64,000 bases of DNA, taken from Paenibacillus sambharensis. Its GTDB lineage: Bacteria > Bacillota > Bacilli > Paenibacillales > Paenibacillaceae. The translations under genes and the position numbers were made by a program. The DNA lies in NCBI RefSeq assembly GCF_003233845.1, contig NZ_QKRB01000057.1, forward strand, positions 310,001 to 374,000, read 5' to 3'. This document shows positions 1-8,358 of this stretch, piece after piece. Position 1 is the stretch's first letter. Each line of letters begins with the position of its first letter. The notes under the pieces are model-generated. The model did no database searches. It saw only the letters and a list, made by a program, of their open reading frames with translations, and was not told the DNA's origin.

Positions 1-1
1 G

Positions 2-748
2 GCTGAAACTTTTTCCTTACCCGAGATTGAACGGAAGATCGCTGGTATGCCGGCATGCAAAGGCTTCGAGCAAGCGCTCAGAACGAGACGTAAACGCCCG
101 ATGGGACTGATTGCCGAGGTTAAGAAGGCATCGCCCTCCAAAGGGCTGATCCGGGAGGATTTCCACCCGGTGGAGCTGGCGAAGACGTATGAGGAAGCCG
201 GAGCGGACTGTATCTCCGTGCTGACAGACGCCGATTTTTTTCAAGGCTCGAACGATTATTTGAGCGAGGTTCGCAAGCATGTGCAGGTTCCGCTGCTTCG
301 CAAGGATTTTACCATTGACTACCGCCAAGTCTATGAAGCCAGAGCCATCGGTGCAGATGCGATTCTGCTGATTGCCGCCATTCTTACATCCAGCCAAGTG
401 GACGAATATATGGATCTGGCCCGCTCTCTTGGTATGGACGTACTTGTTGAGGTCCATGACCGGAAGGAGCTGGAAACTATACTGGAGCTTGGCAAGGCGA
501 CCCTGATTGGCGTGAATAACCGGAATTTGAAGACGTTCGAAACCAATCTGGCCGTGACCGAAGCACTGGCGGACCTGATTCCTGCTAATGCTCTCCTGAT
601 TAGCGAAAGCGGAATTGGCGGACCGGCTGATATCGATTACCTGTCCGGTGCAGGCGCACAGGGCGTGCTGATCGGTGAGCATTTTATGCGTCAGCAAGAT
701 GTCGGGGAGGCCGTACATAAGCTGCTGGGCCCGGTGACTACGAAATGA
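2..748 (+). CDS. trpC: Indole-3-glycerol-phosphate synthase, 5' end outside window
   Basis: This enzyme closes the ring of carboxyphenylamino-deoxyribulose phosphate to give indole-3-glycerol phosphate, the fourth dedicated step of tryptophan synthesis in the cytoplasm. The frame is open from base 2, so the gene is cut by the window edge. An internal ATG at 47 is unlikely to be the start because similar sequence continues upstream of it. Family signatures are AEVKKASPSKG near the N-terminus, the LRKDF and GVNNRNL strand motifs and SESGI near the C-terminus, as expected for a TIM barrel. The stop overlaps the trpF start by four bases, which indicates translational coupling in the trp operon. 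Confidence 0.96.
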   Translation, partial: AETFSLPEIERKIAGMPACKGFEQALRTRRKRPMGLIAEVKKASPSKGLIREDFHPVELAKTYEEAGADCISVLTDADFFQGSNDYLSEVRKHVQVPLLRKDFTIDYRQVYEARAIGADAILLIAAILTSSQVDEYMDLARSLGMDVLVEVHDRKELETILELGKATLIGVNNRNLKTFETNLAVTEALADLIPANALLISESGIGGPADIDYLSGAGAQGVLIGEHFMRQQDVGEAVHKLLGPVTTK

Positions 749-1407
749 GGACGCGCATCAAGATATGCGGCCTGATGGACAGCAGTATGATAAGACAGAT
801 GAACGGCCTTCCGGTTAACGAGATTGGTCTTGTATTTGCGAAGAGCAGGAGACAGGTCAGCGCGGAACAGGCAGTGGAGCTGGTAGCGGCAGCTGCAGAC
901 ATTACAGGAGCAGAGAACAAGCGTCCGCGAACGGTTGGTGTCTTCGTTAATGCGGATACCGGCGAGCTGGACAGGCTGCTTCCGGCCGCTCCGCTGGATG
1001 TCGTTCAGCTGCATGGGCAGGAATCGCCCGAGCTGTGCCGAACCATTAAAGACAGGTTCGAGGTTGAAGTGTGGAAGGTATTTTCCGTCGCACCCCATGA
1101 TGATAAGAACGCTGCTCTATTGAAGCTTGAGCCATATGCAGGCACGGTAGACGCGGTCCTGATTGATACAGCAGGCGGCGGAACAGGAGAAGCGTTCGAT
1201 TGGACCGTAATTGACGGTTATAAGGAAGCTGCTGCTCAGATCGGTGTTCCGCTTTATGTAGCAGGCGGTCTGCACCCTGACAACATCGGTGAGCTGATTA
1301 AGAGCTACAGGCCGGATGGAGTGGATGTCTCGAGCGGAGTGGAAACAGATGGCGTGAAGGACTTTGCCAAAATAAAAGCTTTTGTGGAAAGGGTGGGTAC
1401 AGCATGA
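745..1407 (+). CDS. trpF: Phosphoribosylanthranilate isomerase
   Basis: It converts phosphoribosylanthranilate to carboxyphenylamino-deoxyribulose phosphate, the step before TrpC. The 220-residue length fits the TIM-barrel family. The N-terminal KICG motif holds the catalytic cysteine, VVQLHG is in the middle, an aspartate lies in [10 protein letters not shown], and GVDVSSGVE forms the phosphate-binding C-terminal end. The start ATG overlaps the trpC stop and the stop overlaps the trpB start, both as ATGA, so it sits inside a coupled operon. About 18 residues between LVFAKSRR and the next strand differ from the shortest family members, but nothing appears broken. Confidence 0.96.
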   Translation: MRTRIKICGLMDSSMIRQMNGLPVNEIGLVFAKSRRQVSAEQAVELVAAAADITGAENKRPRTVGVFVNADTGELDRLLPAAPLDVVQLHGQESPELCRTIKDRFEVEVWKVFSVAPHDDKNAALLKLEPYAGTVDAVLIDTAGGGTGEAFDWTVIDGYKEAAAQIGVPLYVAGGLHPDNIGELIKSYRPDGVDVSSGVETDGVKDFAKIKAFVERVGTA

Positions 1408-2609
1408 ATCAAGTTCCTGATCAGCAGGGGCGTTTCGGAAAGTTTGGCGGACGTTACGTGCCGGAAACCTTAATGAACGCACTCATTGAGCTGGAGGAGG
1501 CCTATCAGCATTATTCGAAGGATCCCGATTTTATCGCGGAAGTCCGTTATCTCCTGAATAAATATTCGGGCCGGCCAACCTCGCTTTATTATGCAGAACG
1601 GCTCACGAAGCATCTTGGCGGTGCCAAAATCTACTTGAAGCGGGAAGACTTGAATCATACCGGCGCGCACAAGATCAACAACACAATCGGCCAGGGCGTG
1701 CTTGCCAAACGGATGGGCAAAACCAAGATTATCGCCGAAACGGGTGCTGGACAGCACGGCGTGGCATCCGCTACGGTAGCGGCTCTGCTGGGCATGGAAT
1801 GTAAGGTGTTCATGGGTGAAGAAGATACGAAGCGGCAGCAGCTGAATGTATTCCGCATGAACCTGCTAGGTGCAGAGGTAGTGCCTGTTACTTCGGGGAC
1901 ACGGACGCTGAAGGATGCCTGCAACGAAACGCTGCGGTACTGGGTGAGCCATGTCGATGATACCTACTATATACTTGGTTCGGTTACAGGACCGCATCCT
2001 TACCCGATGATGGTACGGGATTTTCAGCGTATTATCGGAGACGAGACAAGAGAGCAGATTGTGGAGGCGGAAGGCAAGCTTCCTGATTATGTGGTTGCGG
2101 CAGTAGGCGGCGGCAGCAATGCTATAGGAATCTTCTATCCGTTCGTTGGAGATGAATCGGTTCGTCTGCTGGGGGTAGAAGCCGCTGGCCGTGGCGTGGA
2201 GACGCTTGAGCATGCTGCAACGATGACCAAGGGCAAGCATGGTGTATTCCAGGGCTCGCTGAGCTACGTGCTGCAGGATGAATACGGACAGGTTCAGCCG
2301 GCTCACTCGATCTCTGCAGGTCTTGATTATCCGGGCATTGGCCCTGAGCATGCCTACCTGAAGGACACGGGGCGCGCCGAATATGTGCCGATCACAGACG
2401 CCGAGGCACTGGAGGCCCTGCAGCTGCTGTCGCGCACAGAGGGGATCATACCAGCGCTGGAATCGGCGCATGCGGTAGCCCAGACCATGAAGCTGGCACC
2501 AACGCTGAGCAGTGACAAGGTTGTGGTCATCAGCTTGTCAGGCCGTGGAGACAAGGATGTTGAATCCATTATGCATTATCTCGGAGGTGAACCCGGTGAA
2601 TCGCATTGA
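1404..2609 (+). CDS. trpB: Tryptophan synthase beta subunit
   Basis: This PLP enzyme condenses indole with serine to form tryptophan in the alpha2-beta2 complex with TrpA. The 401 residues are the normal length for TrpB1. The PLP lysine is in GAHKINN near residue 90. The glycine-rich phosphate loop GGGSNAIG and the following GVEAAG segment are intact. It overlaps trpF by four bases, and the trpA start lies 14 bases inside its 3' end. That layout fits production of the two subunits in equal amounts. Confidence 0.98.
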   Translation: MNQVPDQQGRFGKFGGRYVPETLMNALIELEEAYQHYSKDPDFIAEVRYLLNKYSGRPTSLYYAERLTKHLGGAKIYLKREDLNHTGAHKINNTIGQGVLAKRMGKTKIIAETGAGQHGVASATVAALLGMECKVFMGEEDTKRQQLNVFRMNLLGAEVVPVTSGTRTLKDACNETLRYWVSHVDDTYYILGSVTGPHPYPMMVRDFQRIIGDETREQIVEAEGKLPDYVVAAVGGGSNAIGIFYPFVGDESVRLLGVEAAGRGVETLEHAATMTKGKHGVFQGSLSYVLQDEYGQVQPAHSISAGLDYPGIGPEHAYLKDTGRAEYVPITDAEALEALQLLSRTEGIIPALESAHAVAQTMKLAPTLSSDKVVVISLSGRGDKDVESIMHYLGGEPGESH

Positions 2610-3402
2610 CCAGGTGTTCGGAGAACTGAGGGCGAGCGGTTCAACCGCGTTGATCCCTTTCATTACGATGGGCGATCCGGACATCCGGACCTCCGTCGAT
2701 ATTATCAAGACTCTGGTTCAGGCGGGCGCGGATATGATTGAGCTGGGTGTGCCGTATTCAGATCCGCTGGCCGACGGGCCGGTGATTCAGCGTGCATCAG
2801 AGAGGGCGCTCCGCCACCAGATTTCAATTGTGGACTGCATCCAGGTTGCTGAGGATGCCCGTAATGCGGGAGCCGATGTTCCGTTCATCTTGTTCACCTA
2901 TTACAATCCGGTGCTTCAGCTGGGCCTAGACCGTTTCTTCGAGCTGATCACCAGCAAGGGCATTAGCGGACTTATCATTCCCGACCTTCCGATTGAAGAG
3001 GATGAGGAGATGCGCGGACTTGCCGAGCAGGCGGGAATTCACCTCATTCCGCTTGTGGCTCCTACCTCGCATGACAGGGTCAAGCGGATAGCTGCCAAAG
3101 CCAGGGGCTTTGTATATTGTGTTTCCTCACTCGGGGTAACCGGTGTCCGCTCAGATTTCCATGCGGGTATTGAAGAATTCCTGCAGTCAGTCCGGGAAGC
3201 GGCTTCTGTGCCGATCGCGGTGGGGTTCGGGATCTCCAGCAGGGAGCAGGTTCAGCGGTTTGAGGGTCAGGCTGACGGTGTCATTGTCGGCAGCGCTATT
3301 GTACGGAAGATTGAAGAAGTGCTGCCGCTGCTGGCTGATCCAGGCCGCAGGGAGGAAGGCCTGCAGCATATTCATGACTATGTAAGCGCGCTGAAAGGGT
3401 AA
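2596..3402 (+). CDS. trpA: Tryptophan synthase alpha subunit
   Basis: It cleaves indole-3-glycerol phosphate to indole and glyceraldehyde-3-phosphate and channels the indole to TrpB. I place the start at GTG 2596, because GGAGGTGA at 2583-2590 sits five bases upstream and the protein then begins [11 protein letters not shown], like family members (268 residues). The upstream in-frame ATG at 2512 lies inside trpB and has no such support. The catalytic glutamate is in [14 protein letters not shown], the second acidic site in IPDLPIEE, and GFGISS binds phosphate. It is the last gene of the trp operon and is followed by a strong terminator. Confidence 0.97.
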   Translation: MNRIDQVFGELRASGSTALIPFITMGDPDIRTSVDIIKTLVQAGADMIELGVPYSDPLADGPVIQRASERALRHQISIVDCIQVAEDARNAGADVPFILFTYYNPVLQLGLDRFFELITSKGISGLIIPDLPIEEDEEMRGLAEQAGIHLIPLVAPTSHDRVKRIAAKARGFVYCVSSLGVTGVRSDFHAGIEEFLQSVREAASVPIAVGFGISSREQVQRFEGQADGVIVGSAIVRKIEEVLPLLADPGRREEGLQHIHDYVSALKG

Positions 3403-3419
3403 GACCCAAACGCAGTGAG

Positions 3420-3460
3420 AGAGCTCTGCCGCAGATGCGGCAGGGCTCTTTGGTTCTTGA
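3420..3460 (+). terminator. Intrinsic terminator after trpA
   Basis: Bases 3420-3432 (AGAGCTCTGCCGC) pair with 3437-3449 across a four-base loop, giving a 13-pair stem with one G-T wobble. A T-rich tail, TTTGGTTCTT, follows. It separates the trp operon from hisC-tyrA, although some readthrough is possible because the tail is interrupted. Confidence 0.8.
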
Positions 3461-3541
3461 TGAATGGCAGGGGATGTGAGACAATGTTCATTAAATGCTA
3501 AACGAGTAAGTCTATTGGATAAATTGGATGAGGTGAACCAC

Positions 3542-4633
3542 GTGCAGCCGAAAAGTAATATTGTACATCTGCCGGTCTATCAGCCGGGAAAACCGATTGA
3601 AGAGGTTAAGAGAGAGCTTGGCCTTACCGAAGTCATCAAGCTTGCGTCGAATGAGAATCCGTTCGGCTGCTCTGAGCATGCCAAGCAGGCCATTGTGGCG
3701 GAGCTCGATAATACCAGCCTGTACCCTGATGGCGGAGCGGTTGCCTTAACACAGACGCTTGCTGAGCATTTGGGCGTAAATAGCGATCAGCTGATCTTCG
3801 GTGCAGGATCGGACGAGGTAATTCTGATGATTGCCCGTGCATTCCTCGTGAAGGGCGACGAAACCGTGATGGCGGACGAAACCTTCCCGCAGTACAAGCA
3901 TAATGCAGAGATCGAGCATGCCACGATTGTTGAAGTGCCGCTGAAGGACGGTAAGCATGACCTGCCGGCTATGCTGGCCAAAGTGAACGAGCGGACGAAG
4001 ATCGTGTGGATCTGCAACCCGAATAATCCGACAGGCACCATCGTCACGCGCGAGGAGCTGGACGAATTCCTGTCCAAGGTTCCGCCGCATGTGCTGGTTA
4101 TTCTGGATGAAGCATACTGTGAATACATTAATGATCCATCCTATCCTGATGGCGTCGATTATGTGAAGCAGTACAAGAATGTCATCGCTCTTCGGACCTT
4201 CTCCAAGATATACGGGCTGGCGTCCCTGCGAATTGGCTATGGGATCGGACATCCGGAGATCATTCGGTATGTCAATCAGGTGCGCGAGCCGTTCAATACG
4301 ACCCGGTATGCCCAGGCAGCAGCTCGAGCCTCCATCCAGGACATGGCTTTCATTACCAGCTGCCGCGAGCGGAACGAAGAGGGACTGCAGTACCTGAAGG
4401 AGCAGTTTGGCCGACTGGGACTTTCCTATTTTAAGCCATATGGCAACTTTGTGATGGTGGATGTCAAGCAGCCGTCGCAGGCTGTATTCGACGGTCTGCT
4501 GCGCAGAGGCATTATAGCACGGGCCCGCTGGACGTATTACCCGACACATATTCGAATTACAGTCGGCAGCAGGGAACAGAACGAGAAATTCATCCAGGCA
4601 CTGGAGCAGGTGCTGCGGGAACTGGCGGTGTAA
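3542..4633 (+). CDS. hisC: Histidinol-phosphate aminotransferase
   Basis: This PLP aminotransferase acts in histidine synthesis. In Bacillales the copy next to tyrA also transaminates prephenate and aromatic keto acids, which explains its place here. The start is taken as GTG 3542, with AGGTGA at 3531-3536 five bases upstream. The protein then begins MQPKSNIVHLP (363 residues). The longer frame from 3464 would add a tail not typical of the family. Key features are SNENPFG, NPNNPTG, DEAYCEY and the PLP lysine in SKIYGLAS near residue 222. A possible weak promoter, TTGATG at 3457 and GACAAT at 3480, overlaps the trpA terminator tail. The tyrA start follows 10 bases after its stop. Confidence 0.95.
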   Translation: MQPKSNIVHLPVYQPGKPIEEVKRELGLTEVIKLASNENPFGCSEHAKQAIVAELDNTSLYPDGGAVALTQTLAEHLGVNSDQLIFGAGSDEVILMIARAFLVKGDETVMADETFPQYKHNAEIEHATIVEVPLKDGKHDLPAMLAKVNERTKIVWICNPNNPTGTIVTREELDEFLSKVPPHVLVILDEAYCEYINDPSYPDGVDYVKQYKNVIALRTFSKIYGLASLRIGYGIGHPEIIRYVNQVREPFNTTRYAQAAARASIQDMAFITSCRERNEEGLQYLKEQFGRLGLSYFKPYGNFVMVDVKQPSQAVFDGLLRRGIIARARWTYYPTHIRITVGSREQNEKFIQALEQVLRELAV

Positions 4634-4643
4634 AGCAGATATT

Positions 4644-5735
4644 ATGACTAAAATTGCGATATTCGGTGTCGGCCTGATCGGCGGATCACTGGCACTTTGC
4701 TTTAAAGGCAAGCCTGGGCTGCACGTGGTTGGCCATTCGGTCCGCCCGGAATCAGTCCGCAAATATTTGGACAGGGGGGTCGTCGATGAGGCGACCACCC
4801 AGCTGGAGGAAGCGGCGGCGGATGCTGATTTTATTTTCCTGTGTGTACCGGTTGGAAGTCTTGAATCGTACATGGAAGCGATATGCGCTCTGCCGCTTAA
4901 GAAGGGGTGCATTATTACGGATGTGGGCAGCACGAAGGCAAGCGTAGCGAAGAGGGCTCAGACGATGGACCTGAACGGTGCTGTCTTTATCGGAGGACAT
5001 CCGATGGCCGGGTCCGAGCGCTCGGGTGTTGAAGCGGCCAGCTCTCATCTGTTTGAGAATGCCTATTACGTCCTTACACCGGACAGCAGTGCACCCCAGG
5101 AGGCTGTTGACAGGCTGACGGAGCTTCTCCAGCATACGGGTGCGCATATCGTGCATGTGGAAGCGGGCGAGCATGATGAAATTGTCGGAGCAATCAGCCA
5201 TCTGCCTCATATCATCGCTGTCGCGCTTGTCAACCAGGTGCGGGGATATAATGAGCACAATGATCTCTACCAGGCGCTTGCTGCCGGCGGTTTTCGAGAT
5301 ATTACCCGTATTGCCTCCAGTGATCCGGTCGTCTGGCGGGATATTCTGATTAATAACCGGACTGTTCTGCTGCAGCTCCTTAAGGAGTGGAGGGCGAATA
5401 CGGAGCAGTTCATGCACATTCTGGAGGAAGGCAACGAATCGCTGATTGAAGAAGCGTTCCGTACAGCAGGGGAATTCCGCGAAGGACTTCCGGAGCGCCG
5501 CAAGGGCATGATCAGGGCTTTATACGAATGTTATATCGATGTGCCTGACCATCCCGGAATTATTGGCCGGATCGCGACCGAGCTTGGCAATCACCGTATT
5601 AATCTCAGCAACTTGCAAATTATTGAGAGCAGGGAAGATGTTCCGGGAACGCTTCGGTTATCGTTCCGCAAGCAGGAGGAGCTGGATAGGGCGGTCCGTT
5701 TACTTGAGTCGTTATCATTCAAAGTCCATTTTTAA
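4644..5735 (+). CDS. tyrA: Prephenate dehydrogenase with ACT domain
   Basis: It oxidatively decarboxylates prephenate to 4-hydroxyphenylpyruvate for tyrosine synthesis, using NAD. The N-terminal Rossmann motif is GVGLIGGSLA (residues 7-16). GHPMAGSERSG and the SHLPH histidine segment belong to the prephenate-binding helical domain. From about residue 290 an ACT domain begins with YIDVPDHPGIIG, the usual site for feedback inhibition by tyrosine. It has 363 residues, normal for Firmicute TyrA. No good Shine-Dalgarno lies before the ATG, so it may depend on translation of hisC. In B. subtilis the next gene is aroE (EPSP synthase). Here that gene is missing and a long gap follows. Confidence 0.95.
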   Translation: MTKIAIFGVGLIGGSLALCFKGKPGLHVVGHSVRPESVRKYLDRGVVDEATTQLEEAAADADFIFLCVPVGSLESYMEAICALPLKKGCIITDVGSTKASVAKRAQTMDLNGAVFIGGHPMAGSERSGVEAASSHLFENAYYVLTPDSSAPQEAVDRLTELLQHTGAHIVHVEAGEHDEIVGAISHLPHIIAVALVNQVRGYNEHNDLYQALAAGGFRDITRIASSDPVVWRDILINNRTVLLQLLKEWRANTEQFMHILEEGNESLIEEAFRTAGEFREGLPERRKGMIRALYECYIDVPDHPGIIGRIATELGNHRINLSNLQIIESREDVPGTLRLSFRKQEELDRAVRLLESLSFKVHF

Positions 5736-5751
5736 AAAAAAATAGGCAAGA

Positions 5752-5788
5752 AATGAAAACGGATACTTGACATAATGAAAACGGATAC
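5752..5788 (+). repeat. Two 15-base direct repeats around a promoter
   Basis: AATGAAAACGGATAC occurs exactly at 5752-5766 and again at 5774-5788. The repeats start 22 bases apart, about two helical turns. The first copy abuts the -35 hexamer of the promoter below and the second fills the spacer up to the -10. Placement and spacing suggest a tandem operator for a regulator that binds one DNA face. I do not recognise the motif. Confidence 0.6.
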
Positions 5789-5795
5789 ATATAAT
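5767..5795 (+). promoter_or_regulatory. Consensus sigma-A promoter
   Basis: TTGACA (5767-5772) and TATAAT (5790-5795) are separated by exactly 17 bases, a perfect match to both consensus hexamers. Transcription would start near 5802 and run into the terminator at 5854-5882, with no credible coding sequence between. Direct repeats overlap the promoter. Confidence 0.8.
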
Positions 5796-5801
5796 AAAAG
5801 T

Positions 5802-5882
5802 ACAGTATGGTTTCTCTCCACTCCTATCCAAATCATTCGCACTAGTCGTGCAGCCACCCGGTTAACGGGTGGTATTTTTTTT
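5802..5882 (+). ncRNA. Candidate small RNA of about 80 nt
   Basis: A consensus promoter lies immediately upstream and a strong terminator closes the transcript, giving a unit of about 80 bases without a ribosome-bound ORF. The only ATG, at 5807, would give 12 codons and lacks a Shine-Dalgarno. The transcript carries a pyrimidine-rich segment (TTTCTCTCCACTCC near 5811-5824), which could pair with Shine-Dalgarno-like GGAG sequences of target mRNAs. That role is inference. I do not match it to a known RNA family. Confidence 0.45.
5854..5882 (+). terminator. Strong intrinsic terminator
   Basis: CCACCCG (5854-5860) pairs perfectly with CGGGTGG (5866-5872) around a GTTAA loop. It is followed by TA and eight T residues. 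It ends the candidate small RNA and could also stop readthrough from tyrA. Confidence 0.85.
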
Positions 5883-5991
5883 GGCGTATTTCTGGAGGAC
5901 GATTGGACATCCCGGTAGGTTAGTATTACCATGGAGAGATAGGCTTCAGCAGCTTGCCGCCGTAGACGATTTGTGCGTGTTTTTAATGGTG

Positions 5992-6152
5992 TCGACAAAT
6001 TCCGAGGTCAAAAGTTGGTAAATTTTAATTTATCCTTTTATATAAGGTGTGTTAGAATATTCTTATGCTTTGTAAAAAACTGGTGAACATCGAAATTTGT
6101 CGAAACAGGCAGGGATTTTGCTGATTGACTAGAAACTATAAGGAAGTATAAC
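5992..6152 (+). promoter_or_regulatory. Regulatory region of the sigma-factor operon with Spo0A-like boxes
   Basis: A perfect 10-base inverted repeat, TCGACAAATT (5992-6001) and AATTTGTCGA (6094-6103), brackets this region. The right arm continues into TTGTCGAAA (6097-6105), which matches the B. subtilis 0A box TGTCGAA; the left arm is a one-mismatch reverse copy. Two promoter-like pairs follow: TTGGTA 6015-6020 with TTATAT 6038-6043 (17-base spacer), and TTGACT 6125-6130 with TATAAC 6147-6152 (16-base spacer). Apart from these I see nothing coding between 5883 and 6338. Spo0A control is inference from the box sequence. Confidence 0.45.
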
Positions 6153-6269
6153 CATATTGTATCCTTTCATATGCTGTATAGATCTGCTAGAAGGCAAGCA
6201 AATGCTGGTTAACGGGCAAGACATTAATATTGCATTCGATATTATATTACGATTCAGCGAAACTTTTTA

Positions 6270-6307
6270 CTCTCCGGTAGGTACAATGTGTATAACGTAC
6301 TGGGGAG
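6270..6307 (+). other. Hairpin in the leader of the sigma-factor mRNA
   Basis: CTCTCCGGTA (6270-6279) pairs over all ten positions, two of them G-U, with TACTGGGGAG (6298-6307). It ends 15 bases before the AAGGAGGG Shine-Dalgarno of the sigma-factor gene. It may shape translation, but there is no U tract. Confidence 0.35.
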
Positions 6308-6338
6308 CCAACTCCGAAAGCCAAGGAGGGTCGCTTGC

Positions 6339-6935
6339 ATGACCGACTCCCAGTTGATACGAGAAATCAAGGACGGCAACGTACAGCTATATTCGGAATT
6401 AATGCGGCGATACCAACGAAAGATAATGGCTTTCATACTGCATATGCTTAAGGGAGCAGGGCTTGAGCCGCTGGCTGAGGATCTCTGCTCTGAAACATTC
6501 TACAAGGCATATCGCAGTCTGCATTCCTTTCGGGAAGGAGACGCATCCTATTCCACATGGTTGTATACAATCGCAAGAAATACCGTGCTCAGCGAGCTCC
6601 GCAAGCAGAAAAGCGGAAACGTATCCCTTGACGAATCCGGTTATGTGCCTGTAGCACCAGCTGATACAGTGCCAGAACACCGTCTTCTGCAGAATGAGCG
6701 GATGGGACTAGTACGTAAAGCGATTAATAACCTCCCGGAGAAGCAGCGCTCTGCCCTGATCCTGCGAGAGTACGACCAGCTCGATTATCAGGAGATTGCC
6801 TCGATATTGGGCCAGACAGTAAGCTCGGTTAAGTCCTTGCTGTTCCGGGCCAGAGCCAGTGTCAAGACGCAGCTTGAGCCGTACTTTGGGGATTCGCCGG
6901 TCCTGGACGAATACGAGGGGATGAAGGCGCAATGA
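6339..6935 (+). CDS. ECF-type RNA polymerase sigma factor
   Basis: This small sigma-70 family protein (198 residues) would direct RNA polymerase to a dedicated promoter set, controlled by the anti-sigma factor encoded next. The start is ATG 6339, eight bases after AAGGAGGG at 6323-6330; an upstream in-frame GTG at 6288 has no such site. Region 2 lies at about residues 15-90 (LYSELMRRYQRK through SYSTWLYTIARN). Region 4 lies at about 125-180, with LPEKQRSALILREYDQLDYQEIA and a helix-turn-helix ending in SSVKSLLFRAR. The stop overlaps the anti-sigma start as ATGA. Which ECF group it belongs to cannot be settled by eye. Confidence 0.92.
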   Translation: MTDSQLIREIKDGNVQLYSELMRRYQRKIMAFILHMLKGAGLEPLAEDLCSETFYKAYRSLHSFREGDASYSTWLYTIARNTVLSELRKQKSGNVSLDESGYVPVAPADTVPEHRLLQNERMGLVRKAINNLPEKQRSALILREYDQLDYQEIASILGQTVSSVKSLLFRARASVKTQLEPYFGDSPVLDEYEGMKAQ

Positions 6936-7537
6936 ATTGCAGAGAAGCGGAAGAGCTGTTCGGAATAATATGGGATTTGCCGGAGGATGATCCGGAACGC
7001 CTGGCGTTCGAACAGCATTTAATAGAATGTGAAGGCTGCAGAGAGCAGTTCGCCATATGGGAAGAAAGCGAAGCCATGATCCGTGATTTGTCACTTGACA
7101 TGCCGGAGAGCGCACCGATTGACCATGTTAATCGCGGCGTCATGGAACGCATCTATAAAGAGGAAAGCTGGCTGATGCCGGTAACGGAGCGTTCCTATCG
7201 CTTCACGCGTTCATTCCGCCGGAACGTAGCGGCTGCGATAGCCAGCTGTATGGCCATGTTTGTGAGTGGTCTGTTCTACTTCCTGTTTGGTTACTCCGGC
7301 GGCTCATCTTCTAATGAAGTCGTCAAGATGACGGGGCTTATCGAAACGGCAGACGCCAATAATCCTGGCGCTACGATTAGTCTGGATTACTATCAGGAAG
7401 TGCCGGTTGCAAGTATCAGTGATCCGCTGGTCCTTCAGGTTGTACCCAAAATCCCGGAATACTGGATTGCGTTATCCATACTGGGCATTATCATGACGCT
7501 CTTGTTTATGAATTGGCTGACGAGAACCAGAGCCTGA
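6932..7537 (+). CDS. Membrane anti-sigma factor with zinc-finger motif
   Basis: It probably binds the upstream sigma factor at the membrane and releases it on an envelope signal. The N-terminal cytoplasmic domain has the ZAS pattern H-x3-C-x2-C at H29, C33 and C36 (HLIECEGC). Membrane helices are visible at about residues 99-120 and 177-195, leaving a loop of about 55 residues outside. The four-base overlap with the sigma gene is typical for such pairs. The signal and any protease that cuts it are unknown. The second helix near the C-terminus is less usual, since many ZAS proteins have only one. Confidence 0.85.
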   Translation: MNCREAEELFGIIWDLPEDDPERLAFEQHLIECEGCREQFAIWEESEAMIRDLSLDMPESAPIDHVNRGVMERIYKEESWLMPVTERSYRFTRSFRRNVAAAIASCMAMFVSGLFYFLFGYSGGSSSNEVVKMTGLIETADANNPGATISLDYYQEVPVASISDPLVLQVVPKIPEYWIALSILGIIMTLLFMNWLTRTRA

Positions 7538-7565
7538 CACACTTAAGACAAAGGAGCGGGTGTCT

Positions 7566-8159
7566 GTGAGGATTGGATTGATCCGTCATGGCAGAACGGA
7601 GTGGAATGCCTTGGGCAAGATTCAGGGACAGACCGATATTCCTCTTAACGAAGAGGGGATTCGCCAGGCAGAGGCCTTAGCCAGACGGCTGTCAGCAGAG
7701 GAAGGGCAGTGGGATGCGATTGTATCCAGTGATCTAAGGCGTGCCTTTGATACCGCAGCCATCATTGCCCGGACCCTTAATATTCCCCATCTCCCCCCAG
7801 ATCCGCGTATCCGGGAACGGTCTTTCGGTGTGATCGAAGGGACGACTGAGGAAGAGCGTCTGTCACGGTGGGGAGCTGACTGGAGACAAGCGGATGCCGG
7901 ACAGGAGAGCGACGAGTCTATCGTAAAGCGGGGAATGGCTTTCATCGACGACTGGAGAACCAGCCGGCCGGAAGCCCGTCTTCTTGTCGTATCCCATGGC
8001 AGTTTCCTTGCTCAATTGTTTCAGGCGATGTGCCGCCGCGCCAATAACGGATATCTGGTCAATATGTCGTACTCTGTATTGGAATATACGGATTCCTCGT
8101 GGCAGCCGTTACTGGAGAACTGCACGCTGCATCTTCAGGATCTGGCACAGAGAAGCTAG
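7566..8159 (+). CDS. Histidine phosphatase (phosphoglycerate mutase-like)
   Basis: A 197-residue member of the branch-1 histidine phosphatase superfamily. LIRHGRTEWN carries the phosphorylated histidine (H8), with the partner arginine in SSDLRRAFDTA, a glutamate in RERSFGVIEG and the second histidine in VVSHGS. Such proteins include PhoE-like phosphatases and alpha-ribazole phosphatases; the substrate cannot be read from sequence. I chose GTG 7566 because AAGGAG at 7551-7556 lies nine bases upstream. GTG 7560 would leave only three. It follows the anti-sigma gene by 28 bases and is followed by a terminator, so it may be the last gene of that operon. Confidence 0.85.
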   Translation: MRIGLIRHGRTEWNALGKIQGQTDIPLNEEGIRQAEALARRLSAEEGQWDAIVSSDLRRAFDTAAIIARTLNIPHLPPDPRIRERSFGVIEGTTEEERLSRWGADWRQADAGQESDESIVKRGMAFIDDWRTSRPEARLLVVSHGSFLAQLFQAMCRRANNGYLVNMSYSVLEYTDSSWQPLLENCTLHLQDLAQRS

Positions 8160-8192
8160 ACACATTCGATTCGTATAAGTACGTAACAATAG

Positions 8193-8235
8193 ATAGACTG
8201 CATCAGAAACTCATCCTGCTGCAGTCTATTTTTTG
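8193..8235 (+). terminator. Intrinsic terminator after the phosphatase gene
   Basis: ATAGACTGCA (8193-8202) pairs perfectly with TGCAGTCTAT (8220-8229) across a 17-base loop. Five more T residues follow. It closes the sigma-factor transcription unit. Confidence 0.8.
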
Positions 8236-8358
8236 TGCGCCCATATGCTTATTCTCTTACTCTGGCTGATATAAAGGCATCCACTTCCTCTTTGGAAGGT
8301 TTAAAATTTCCCGAATTTCCCATAATGATAGTAAATCATGCGAAGCGGAGGCGGGAAA

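Noticed and set aside
3746-4933. A long antisense ORF (395 codons) opposite hisC and tyrA
   Set aside because: It is a codon-bias shadow of two clearly conserved genes. It has no ribosome site or recognisable protein.
5807-5845. A 12-codon ORF with three histidine codons inside the small-RNA candidate, resembling a his leader peptide
   Set aside because: It has no Shine-Dalgarno, no his operon lies downstream, and the hairpin after it is a plain terminator without an alternative fold.
7560-7565. GTG 7560 as start of the histidine phosphatase
   Set aside because: The Shine-Dalgarno ends only three bases before it; GTG 7566 has normal spacing.
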